From Balanoglossus misakiensis (Eukaryota > Hemichordata), in NCBI GenBank assembly GCA_040954595.2, contig CM082597.2:682001-746000 (forward strand): a stretch of 64,000 bases of DNA. Direction: 5' to 3'. The first letter of the stretch is position 1; each line of letters starts with the position of its first letter. The notes below the pieces were generated by a model. It made no database searches. It was not told the origin of the DNA and worked only from the letters and a program-made list of their open reading frames with translations. The position numbers and the translations under genes are program-made. Positions 28,901 through 40,665 of this stretch are shown in pieces.

Positions 28901-31900
28901 TATTACGGTTTTATTTGACAGACAACGATTATTGATGGCATGGGTGGCTATTCCGGATAGGCCAGCTCCATCTGCTTGTCAAAAATGATGGAAAATTGAG
29001 GATGTGTTTTTTTACATGGGTCCATACACTGTTCGCGCGTGCTGCAGGTTTCTTTTGATGTCAGTGACAACTTAAATGCGCAGTCCATCATTTGGGTCGA
29101 GACAGTTGATGAGCAGAATTGTTGTGAATTTTCACGTCGTTATTAATAGTGTAAAACCATCAGTCCTATTACAGCTGCGAATGGCCATACGAATCACAGT
29201 GCTAATGCAGAAAGTGGAATTTTCGCTATTGTAATGTTCTAACAAGTTTTATAAAATCAAGGCTAGGTCACCGTGCTAAGGAAAATAAAATTTTGGGTTA
29301 TGGTATCGTGATGAATTAAGCTTTATTAGACTTTGTATAACAAAGATAAAATCTTCCAATTTGAAGTTATCGCTCGTAACATTAGAACGACAGCAATTCT
29401 GATCCGTCAAAATATCACGTTGTAATCTATCTTTCTGCCTCGGTGTGTTGTTCCACAAAAGCCATCTGAAGACAGCCTCCCCTTTCCTGAAATTATCCAA
29501 CACTTTATTTTAGCTCTCGAAGAAGGAAATTCATTGTCCGTATGGTGGACGAAACCGTTTGATTCAACCATTGAATGATATATAGATGTGACGTCACCAG
29601 ACGTTCGTATTTCATCATCAAAGTCCAACTAATGCGCGGAACCTGTTATAATTGCTGAATAAATCCGTAAAATGACATAGGCCTAACTTAAAGGTTTTCT
29701 GATTATTTGCATAATTTCTCTGAATGCAGCGAATGCGTTGCAATCCCTGTAGATGAAAACGCGCTTGGGAAATTTCACGCAATGTCCACCAAACTAAATG
29801 CTCCATGTGATGCCACAGACACTAAAATGAGAGAAATATTACACTTAATATTTTACGTGTTAGATATAAAATAAATCAACTAATAGCCAAATCTCTGGGA
29901 AAATAGTCTTTTCACCCAATAATTAAATGGAGTTTTGGCTTGCGGGGTTTTACATTATTGAAATGACAATGCGCAATAGGCGGGCTTTGAAATGAACATC
30001 AGGATAATGAAAAAAGAAATGATTTTATTGATGCTGTAAATGTTTCCATCTGTACCTTTCAAGAATCAATCATTTTAATGTTCTGAAAATTAGATGAAGT
30101 ACTTTCCTAATGAAGGTACTCCCAGTTTTTATTCTAATCGTACAGCTGTGTTTTGACACAAACATTCCAGTACTCTATATATGATCGCCATGAGTGTAAT
30201 ATCCCCTGACAGAATGTCATCAGGCAATAAGGGAGAAATCAGTTTCATAAAATATAAACACAAGTCAGCTTCGCTGGTGATTTACTGGAAGACTCAGAAT
30301 GTTTAAAATCCCAAGTGAATATAATCTTAATTATAAAACCAAAGCGTGTGCAATCGTCGTTTTCAGTGAAAAGTTCACAGTTGAAAATTGATCGCCATTA
30401 TTCGATGCAATCACTTCTGTGCTCGAGTGTTTTAAGAAAAGGAAAACTGCAGTCAAAGACAGCGTGCCTGATTGTGTCTAAATGCTTTCAAGAAAGCGAA
30501 ATTTCAGTTTGTGATATTTGGAATCCGCCACGGAGTAGGCTTATAAATTCCTTTACACGTTCCCGCAATCACTCGTCACTTCTTTCAATTTAACGGAATG
30601 AGTTTAGCTTTATTTAAATTTCACCGTTCACGCACGGACCATTTCGGTTCACGCAACAAAATTACGACGGGTTTTTATCGCTGTCGTAAAGTGGTGACAT
30701 TTTGTGCAATGAAACGTTGTTAGTCGTAAAAGTCGAAAACCCGCGCGGTTTCAGGATAACGTTTTCTGACACACTGAAGCTAAAACCTCAAGTTGATGAA
30801 AATGTGAATGCATGTCATATTGTTAGATTAAAACGACTGCACTAATTTTCTCCATACTGATGAAAGACGTTACATATTGGCGTAAATTATGACTGTATAT
30901 TCTAATAATGTTTATCGATAAACTGAAATGCCACTAGGGAAATATATAAGAGTATGTTTAATCTTCATAAAATGATACGTTTCAAGTAATTTCGTTTTTA
31001 ATGAAGCTATTGGGACAAAACAAACATTGGTTGCGTCTGTTTTGCCTGTCCGTGCTTCAGAGTCTGTCCCTGGGAGTTTTCGATGCGACTATTCATGAAA
31101 CAATGTTTCTCCGATTTCATTCAAACTATTTTCACGAGAGAAAACACGACTAGAAAGTAAATAGAAATCTTGAGTAAAGTGTAATGGGATTTTTTGTGGT
31201 GTGAAGCAGTCATTTCGATGCTGCTCACAAGAATAGTGGAGGCTTGATGTAGAATTGATTGGATCAGTATAATGGAATTTCTGCTTGGTTACTTTGCTAG
31301 TGTCAACCTATACAGGAAGTAAAGTAGATTCTGTCAGTGGGATTCCGCATTTCAGCTTAAATGTTCTCAGGAGAAATTTAGCAAGTGAAACCAGAGTGAA
31401 AGTGGAGACAGGATAAGTTTAAGCGCGTCTACTCACGAGGGATTAGGTGTGTCTACCCAGACTGGAATTGGAAACTATTGACAAAAAACCTGAGCAGAGT
31501 ACTCGACTTTTTTGTCATTTTGCTTTGCTCAAAAAATGACACACTGACTTTTTACCGGAACTACAACAAACATGATTCACTTTTATCACTTCATTCACAT
31601 GCCGGAATCTCAAAATAGACGATTTTAAAAATACGTTTTTGACAGACTCACGCAAAGGTAGTAAATTGTAATAGGGTCTTTACTGTGACGTCAGCAATAT
31701 GATTTTCGGGTCTGAAATATTTTTCAGTTAATAAACTGGCATTATTGCACATCAATCATTGTCACATTGATTAAAACACCACCAGATGTTTGTTGTATTT
31801 CGCAAATGTATTCTGAATTTACAACTTTCAATAGATGCTGCTTTATATCAGGACATATTTTTCCATAAAATGTTTCCTCATAATTTTATTTTATTTCATG

Positions 31901-34900
31901 TTTAGTTGGGACGGGATGTCTTGCTTTGTAGCATGGTTGAATATTCAAAACAGTAGACAGTAAAACATGTTCTGCGTGTCTGACCATTTATAGCAAAAAT
32001 AATAGTATATTAACTACAATGCATAACTACAAAGTCATCATTATTCAGACACTGTGACATCTACCTGTTAGCAGAACTCTTCTGCAGTGATCTTGCAGGA
32101 AACAAATATTACGATAGTTTGCATAGAACGTAATCCAATAACCGTATCTCTATAGATAGAATCTGACATTACGCCTCTTGGCGCGCATTTGGTCGGCTGC
32201 GTTTCATCCGCACCGTCTAAACAGAACAAAGCAATAACCGGAGTTCTCATCTCTCAGTGGATCAACTGATTTGACGTTTGCTTTTCTGCTGAGCTGAAAC
32301 GTTGTCATAGAAACCTAAGCGCCCGAGAAAAATACTAGCGACTAGACAGGAAGAATGGTCTTCTTGAAAGTGGTACTTTTTCAAAAGTATTAATGATTCG
32401 ACGTCCGATGTCTTAATTACATTTATTTCTTTTCAACAGTGACGAATGCACTAAATAATCCCTAAATTATAGGGCGCCAGATTTTGTTTAGGTGTCGTCG
32501 GTTGCCGCTGCGTGCACTGTTTAAAAAAATACCGAAGAGAAAAACAAGCTTAAGTTTATCTTTCCAGATCCAGATGGTACATATCTTGTTTTTGTGTGGA
32601 TACACGCGTGGCCAAGTGGGCCAGGCTATGACAAGATGGCGACTGCCACAGCCTCGTACCAGGACAAAGAAAGACCCCCTCGTAGCCGCCCATTTAAATT
32701 ACAATACAGCAGAGCGTTATTGACACTTTTAAAAACCAATATTTGGTACATTTATAGTTATGTCAATAGATACTTTATAAATTTAATCAATTATAACATT
32801 TCATACTGTTATCAACCTCAGGTTATCAGTCTAATCATTTTGGACCGATCACCTTGAAAACGATTAGTACTCTGAGGAGGACACATGTCTGCCAAGCTCC
32901 ATACAAGTGGATTAGACCTTGCACAGTGCAAGAAAGAACCTCTTAGCGTAATCAAGTCATGTACTTCTATCTTTCTTCAAGTCTAATGTAATTTCTACGA
33001 AACACGCGGCTCCGTGGCAGACGTAATCAAGACACATTACTTGTTTCCTCAATAAGTCCATTCCTGGAATCCGTTTCTTTCCTAACACTTCGCCTAATTA
33101 CTTCGCCGTAATGCATTATATTGGCTAATCAAGCACCCACCACACATTCTTTTAACAATATATCCCTCCCTCCCTCCCTCCCTCACTCACTCACTCACTC
33201 AATGACCAAGCGCCATTCAGCCTACCACCCACCCACTCTTTAAGAGTTGTGTGTCGACATTGAAGTTAACGCAAACATATCTCTCTATTCCCTCCACAGT
33301 CCGTGAGCCCACAAACTTGTGAATCTGGCTGGGAAATATATGATTTACAGTGCTATTTATTCTCAAACGCGGCTGAATTCGGCGACTACACGACAGCTAA
33401 CGCTTCCTGTTTCGGCCATGGAGGCCACCTAGCAAGGATAAAGACACAAGCCATCGACGATTACCTAGGGGGTCTTACAGGCGGAACAGCCACCACAAAC
33501 TTTTGGATTGACCTGACCTTTAACTCGGTATGGTTAACTTTGTAATAATTAATATTACATTGCATTATAGTGGAAAGGTTATTGTATTGTTCTCTATGAT
33601 ATAGGCCTACCAATATTGGTTAATTAAGCACTCATTTTTACACATGATTGTTTATTTTTCGAATCCTCTGGCATATCTCATTTTCAGGTTCATTCGAATT
33701 GGTCATGGTCTGATGGAAGTGCGCTTGAGCAGACCTACCCATGGGTGAGCAGCTTTGGTTACAGTAATCCAGGGTCACTGACATGTGGCGCGAAAATATA
33801 CGCGGATGCAGATATTCAACAATATGTATTCAACCCTTCCCCCGAAAAGGGGAATTGGCTTGGCCTCGATTGTACCACACAGCATGGATGGATTTGCCAA
33901 AAGTCAACGGCTGGTGCCGCTACAACACCCAGTGTGTCAACTGTTGGTGCGCAGGCCACAACTATGAAATCCAATTTGGAGGTAAGCTCAACGATGGGTC
34001 AGCCATTGCAGTTGAAGAGGTCACATGCAAAGACGTGGAAGCAAAGATAAATGCCAACATTCCCCACCCCAGGCAATTCTCACTACCCTCAATAATTTTG
34101 GCTTCATGCTAGGGGGTCAAATCCGCCATTTTGAAATTCTGTGGACCACAAGATTTTTATCACTCACCTAGGTAGCAAAACCTATTCAAGGTAGTGAGAA
34201 TTGCTTTACTGAGAGCAACCCTTGCAAGGTTTGGATGGCTTACATAATTTTATTTTTCGTTATCATTGGCTAGCCGACCATGCCATATTTTGTTCTTTTC
34301 ATGCCTTGGTATTTCAGACAAATTTTAATGACATTTTCCGTAATATTCTACGCTCCATTACCAAGCTTTTGTGATCACCCATCTGAGCACTCATTATTTC
34401 ATGCCTTCACGCTTTTTCACGTTTGCGCCGGCAGACTACGGCAGCTCGTGCTTCGGCGCCTGACGCCATAACAACGGAAGTGACGCCATCATCGACCCCT
34501 AGCGCTCTAGTGTCCTCGTCGGCAACTGCTGGCGCCCTAGTGAGTATCTCGCGGCTAAAATTGCAATTTGGTCACCTGAGACGACATTTTGTGTGGTCGC
34601 CATATTGAAACCCTCCATTGCCAAGCGTATTTGTATAGAATGTCACTGGCTATATGCTGCACATTCATATCACATAATTACGCTTCTAAAATGTAGCACT
34701 ATACCTGTAATGTTCATTTTTGGAGTAGGTTTAGTTTATTAACTAACTTAAAGGGTTTTACTAACGTCTCCATCTCTCCATGTCATTTTGACAGACGCCC
34801 CCAACCGACCCAGTCGATTTGGTGATATACTACGAAGGCAGTGTAGACAAAAACACAGCAACTCTTGCCCTTGCCACGATATCTCAACTGGCAAATTCTG

Positions 34901-37021
34901 GCAATATGCAAATGACAGACATGTCAAGAGTCTTGTTCGCCATGGTGTACATGAAGAGCATGTTTATCGATAATCAGGAATCAGTCGAGGTAAGAAAAAT
35001 GCCAATCATATTGTTTAGAGCCAAACCAATGGGGAAGGAAGCATAGTGATTTATTACTCGAGATGATATAGAGTTGAATTTTTTACAATGACATCACCAC
35101 ATTATTTTGAGTCATGAATTGCTATTTTTGCTTATTTCGTAGACATTTCTAAGAGTTATGAGTGATATTCTTGGTATCGACAATTTGAAAATCTTGACTT
35201 CGCTGTTTTATGTGAGTATTTCACTTTTCCTTTCCTATATACAAACATGTGACGATAAAACTGTTTGATATGCCTATTTGACATTCTACCTGTGCAACAC
35301 ACAAAAGCTACATATACGACGTTTTAAATATTCTATCCATCTTCTACCAGAATCAACCAGAGATTGCAAGTACTCTTCTTCGTGGAATCGAGGAATATGC
35401 TACTTTAGCCAGTGAGACTTTGCTGATGTCTTCGACAGAATATACCTCGAAACAAACAAATATTGGTAATTGAATATTCTCTTCTGCATATTATCTCTAT
35501 GGTTATATAATCTAATTATGGGTTACAATCATCCCTTGGTATTTCCAACTACAAGCTTTAAAGGTGAACAACTATGGTTCGACTTCAAAAGTGTCCCTTT
35601 GACTTCAAAGGGGTCCCTAACATTTGTAACGATTTCAATGTTTTCTCTCCAAGCTCTGTTCGCTGAAACTGTTCCACAAGATGCAGGCGCGAGTGTATCA
35701 TTTGGAAATGGTGCTGTCAGTGTGAGCTTGCATGAACGTGGACAAAAAGATGGCGAGGGTAAGATAAATTTAATCTTGTCTCACAGATATATTTCCCACT
35801 TGATAAAAGACAAAAAATGCTTTGCTACACTACTACACTACGCTATGCAACTGTATTTATTTTCACCTGTAGTCGACGTTGTGGTTGTCGCTTACAATAC
35901 TATTACGGAAGTTTTGAACTTGACCAGTGTGGAGGGTTATGAATTCACATCATATGGCAGTACAGTGGTGTCAATCAATGTCAAGTACCATTCAGATGGG
36001 TCAAAGGTCACCTTCGATGATGATAACCCAATCACGTTCACTCTCGACACGTCAGCTGTAAGTATTTCAAATATTATGGCAAAGGTCACCAATATTCAGT
36101 GTCCACAGCCACAGAACATTAAAACGAAATACTATATTTGCATAATTGCCAGTTACCGTCTTCTGTCATTAATAAACCAAGCCATACATGAAGCTGATAA
36201 ACACATTGTGTCTTTTTCTAAATTTATGTCTGAAGCCAAGAGAACACGAAGAAGCTACATGTTCTTTCTGGCAATATTCAAACGAGTGAGTAGATGTTGT
36301 TACACCTATCTTCACTATTCTCATGATGATGATGATGATGATGATGATGATGTCGATACACGAAACTCGTCCAACTGAGAAAAGGGTTTTATTATGCCTA
36401 TTAATCACTTCTTACAGACCAGAATCGTTAGATGGATGGTCGACTGAAGGTTGCTGGAAAGTCGGAGGCAGTTGTCAGTGTAACCACCTCACAAACTTTG
36501 CTGTGCTGATGAGATTTACAGATGTTGAGGTAACAAATACCGAACAATCTATTATAACACTGTAACTGTACATCATGCTGATTTAAATGATAGTGGACTT
36601 AAAATAAAATCGACATGCCAAAGATTGACCGATATATCTGCTTTTTTTTATCAAGATCTCAGCGAAGGACGCAGCGATCATGACGTACTTGACCAGTGCA
36701 GGAGTGGGATTATCTATCGTGTCATTGGTAGCTGCAATATTCACATTTGTCGCACTGAAGTGAGTATGGTTACACGTTGTTTTAACCATATATGGACATA
36801 TGTAAATGAAGGGTGACTGCATACTTTTAAATAGCCCAATTTTCCTCTAAATTTACATCCTTTTTCAGTTTATACAGATCACAGAGAGTGATCATTCACA
36901 TCAATCTTGCCGTCGCTCTCCTCTTTGCGCAATCTCTGTTTTTGATGAGTGGATTGGTAGAAGAAATCCCGGTAAGTTTATTTCGATGGCTCTTCTTGAC
37001 GACGATGATGATGATGACATC

Positions 37022-37062
<41 letters not shown>

Positions 37063-38949
37063 TTTTTTTTACTCATCAGGCACTATGTAAATGCATGGCT
37101 GTCTTGCTACACTATTTCTTCCTTGCCACTTTTTCGTGGATGTTAGTGGAGGGTATCAACCTGTATCTGAAATCCACTGCTGCCTTCAATGCCGGAGTGA
37201 AAACACAAATCTACGCAGCCATTGGATGGGGTAAGGTGTCTTAATTTAACTAAGTTTCAAATGCAACATGGCAGATAAAGTCTTTGCTGTTTTTACCATT
37301 ATTACTAAAGATATTTATGTCTAAGTGGAATAATCAATTGATACTATTGTCTGTCTATGATTCCTCATAGGTACTCCTATAATAATAGTCGGTGTATCGT
37401 TGGCAATTAGATTTGATACCTATGGAACAGGACCAAGGTAATTTGGGATTCAATATTTGATCACATGATACGTTAAGACACCTGTATTCCACAAAGGATG
37501 TGGTAAATCAAATATGATTTTAAACTCAGTTATGCATTTTTAAATTCATATTTAATAATTTGAACGAGAATTGCACTCATATCTTGTAATTTCTTACATT
37601 TACCTAGCGATGCTAAATGTTGGTTGAGCGCTGAATATGGACTTATCTGGGCATTCATTGGACCTGTCATATTTGTTTTGTTGGTAAGTGTTAACATAGT
37701 TTATTTATTTGTGATTTACTTGCTACATTTTTAATTGATGCGGTAAAACAATTTGTGAACAATGACTGTGTTCTGATTCTAGCATATCTAGCTGATACTT
37801 GGGCGTTTTTATTTCTTTTTTATTTCACGAAGGTCAATGTCGTCATATTTATAATGGTGATACGTGCATTCATGACACTCAAATTGAACGCTGATAAGGG
37901 GAAAGTTGAGAAAACAAGGTACGAACCATTAATTTAATTCCTGTAGTTATTTTAGTGTAACACCCCCCTCTCTCTCTCGTACAAGAACCTCATCTTAAAT
38001 TATTTTACTACATCGCACTAATAAAATGTTGTTTTTTATGTTGTCAGATCTGGTCTGCGTGCTGGATTGGTTTTGATGCCACTGCTTGGCATAACTTGGC
38101 TGATTGGGATTGTACAGCAACTCCAGTATCTTTTCGTTGTTTTGAATTCACTGCAGGTAATTTCCTTTCTCAAATTCATCCATCAATTAACGTGAACAGA
38201 CTTATGCATCACTATTTATAGAAGCCTAATATGATTGGCTGACCTGCGATTGAACACGTGATTGAACATGTGATTGAAACAACAGCACGAGAGAAACATG
38301 TCTCACATTTTCCTCTTTCTCTACAGGGCGTTTTCTTTTTTGTGCTTCATTGTATGATGAATGACGAAGTAAGTACGATACACATAAACAATTTTTAGAT
38401 TACTGGCCATTTATGCACATATAAAAAACCCCAATCCAGTCAGCCAAACAACTCTACACCATTCCACCGAAACGCTACCACCGATCCAACCCACTCATCC
38501 ATCCATTAGTTTTGACGAGAAGCAGTCAGTCGACTATATCTACGTTACTGAGATGAGATAGCAAACTAGTACTCAACAACTGTGCTAAATGAGATGACTT
38601 CACAGACTGAAATAACTACACGGCTGGCTGTTATCTGCGATGCATAAAATACAACACCGTCCATCTAACCGATAGTAATTGCTCCACCCACAGGTCAAGA
38701 AAGCGTACCAAATAAAACGTAAACAAGCATCGTCATCGGTGATGTCATCAACATCAAAACATGACAATCCCTCGTTTTTCACCAAGACAAGTAACTTCAC
38801 CAAGGACCCGGGTAAGAATACATCTTATCGGTCAGTAATCAACAACAGAAATTATCATTTTGGTATTTTTCAAAAACTAATAACGTTTTAATTTGCTTTC
38901 TCATACAATTTAATTTCTTCTAGGATCAGTGAAGGACGCTTGGAAATAA
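25785..38949 (+). CDS. Adhesion GPCR with C-type lectin domain, GAIN/GPS and 7TM
   Basis: Twenty-one in-phase exons: 25785-25838, 33300-33527, 33688-33981, 34435-34539, 34795-34989, 35143-35211, 35351-35465, 35654-35758, 35873-36057, 36236-36285, 36418-36529, 36656-36759, 36869-36971, 37080-37230, 37371-37437, 37608-37683, 37833-37918, 38048-38156, 38327-38368, 38694-38811 and 38924-38949, about 797 residues. Order: signal peptide (1-18), C-type lectin fold (19 to about 168, CESGWEIYDLQCY ... GWICQK), Thr/Ser/Ala-rich linker to about 227, GAIN domain, GPS (CSFWQYS, GWSTEGCW, CQCNHLT) with cleavage expected between Leu491 and Thr492, then seven membrane helices. The HLT triad and the agonist-like TNFAVLM are intact, so self-cleavage is likely. 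The lectin part lacks EPN/QPD and WND calcium-sugar motifs, so its ligand is unknown. Exon 1 lies 7.5 kb upstream and is linked by its GTAAGT donor, phase and missing leader. The exon at 36236 was placed by phase and GPS chemistry. Confidence 0.88.
25919..25969. repeat. (TG)n microsatellite
   Basis: About 50 bp of TG dinucleotides, 80 bp into the first intron of the adhesion GPCR gene. Confidence 0.97.
28240..28560. repeat. Degenerate tandem/inverted repeat block
   Basis: Two units about 110 bp apart share CCAACT(C)TTGTG(C)GAGAAAT and CCCAGGTCCTT(A/G)GGA(A/G)TCT (about 28398-28441 and 28508-28551). Upstream, short GTGTGAGAAATATA and ATCTCACAC stretches can pair. It lies in the first intron of the adhesion GPCR. 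The open frame read through it on the minus strand looks like a repeat artefact. Confidence 0.6.
33164..33203. repeat. (CCCT)n/(CACT)n microsatellite
   Basis: Short tetranucleotide run about 100 bp before the acceptor of the first lectin exon. Confidence 0.9.
36323..36352. repeat. (ATG)n trinucleotide repeat
   Basis: Ten ATG units in the adhesion GPCR intron that separates the two GPS-encoding exons. Confidence 0.95.
36999..37057. repeat. (GAT)n trinucleotide repeat
   Basis: Imperfect GAT array between the TM2 and TM3 exons, ending about 20 bp upstream of the acceptor AG. It fills more than half of a 108 bp intron. Confidence 0.95.
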
Positions 38950-40544
38950 AGAGATCCATAAAATATGCTGACAGCGATATACAGATCTCTGTGCGCTGTG
39001 GATACGCCATACGCCTACGTCAGTCGTAAAAATGTTTGATTGTAAATAAAAAACGTAGCATCGATGATTTAAGATACAAATAATGTTATTAATCGAAATG
39101 GGTTTATCATGTCTTAGTTTTATTCCTATCTGTTGCGTCTTAATTGAACATTGTATCTGGCTGTATATTTCAATACACTTGCTGTATATTTCATACTACT
39201 GTTTATAATATTTTGAATAATCTTGCTAATTATGATGTAGTTTACTAACATGTATTAATACATGTTGTTATGTTGAAAAAAGTTTAAGATACCGTCCGAC
39301 AAGTTATTTTTTTTGTAAAAGTGTTCTTGACAATGGCTGATATGATTACACAGTTTATATTGTAACAGGCCTATTTTGCACATTACTTGTATATTATATG
39401 GAATATTATCTTCTTAATGTGTGAAGGGGAAAACGAATTCTGAACATTTACAGTGAGTCTATGTATCTATCTACTGAACCAATCGATATATTTCCTTTGT
39501 CCTAAGCCAAATAAAAACCTTTGCACATCTTCCGTCCAATTAAGTCACCGTTTGCTACAGTCTCACACATACACGTCATACAACCCCAACAATATGAAAT
39601 CTGCTTCGTCATAATTGTTGATGCTTCAAAAAATATTGTTATCATAGGTACATGCGTGTCTGTGGGTTTCTAGGTCGGTCATGTGGAAGTAGGTCAAATA
39701 TTGACCCTTGTATACACAGCATAAAGAACTTAAAATAAACGTGGTTAACTCCTCTCATGGTGACTGTATTTTAATCACAACACCTACCAGCAAGACACAC
39801 CTTTGCGTAGAAATGTTATTTTCATAGAATCAAACTGTTTAGAAAATTCTGTTGCTCTGATGATTACAAAGTAAAACTGGATCAAAATGGAACATGCTGA
39901 ACGCAAGATAAGATTGAATCATAATCATATCCATGTTGCGATTGTCAGATTAATCAGTTATTTTAATTTTAAACCAGATAATTCAAGTCTGGTGTTATGA
40001 ATGGGACAAGGTCACAGCTTACTCAATGCATTGACTATTAAAACAATATTTAAAAAAACACACCAAAGTCAAAAGTTTGTAGAACAATTTCTGTACGCTC
40101 TCTGTGAATATTTTGACAGAAAATCTCCTAAAGGCATCTCTGAGAGTTGCCACTTCTTGCTTTGACCACCATAACGATGTCACACCCTGTGAAAAACACC
40201 TAGTGTTCTTCGATTGCGATCTATTTCTGTCCAATTATGTACATTCTTATCATCCAACCGTGACATATTTTCATGGTGTTGTCTCCTCCGTGGGATCTGC
40301 AACAAGCTGCATCCTTTTGATGGATGCTTTGCACTGACAGTTGATAGATAAAGTAACTTCTATCGCGGTATATACTTGGATACAACTGGAAGCCTACTGC
40401 TATTCTGTATTCGCCAGCTTTGAGAAAACAGGTACTGGTTCTCCTAGCATACATGTAAAGGTCGGTGCAAATATTAACGTATTATTCTTGCTAAAATCTC
40501 AACAGATGTAAATTAACTTTGTATCTATCTGTTTCTGTCTGTCT
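38950..40544. other. Adhesion GPCR 3'UTR and intergenic spacer
   Basis: An AATAAA at 39045-39050, about 100 bp after the stop, is the likely poly(A) signal. No further gene is seen before the CT-rich tract preceding the first subtilase. Confidence 0.6.
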
Positions 40545-40660
40545 TTGTCTCCCTGTCTCTTTCTCTCTCTCTCTCTCTCTGTCTCCCTGTCTCTCTCTGT
40601 CTCTCTCTCTCTCCGTCTCTCTCTCTGTCCCTCTGTCTCTCTCTCCCTCCCTCCTTCTCA
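40545..40660 (+). repeat. CT-rich tract ending in a 3' splice site
   Basis: CTCT/CTGT repeats run into TTCTCAG just 5 bp before the first subtilase ATG. The tract can serve as a long polypyrimidine tract for a 5'UTR intron. The second subtilase gene has the same arrangement at 45641-45752. Confidence 0.75.
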
Positions 40661-40665
40661 GGACA

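Noticed and set aside
35470-36378. 302-codon continuous frame in the adhesion GPCR region
   Set aside because: Covers two genuine exons plus retained introns; GAIN homology and clean splice sites favour separate exons.
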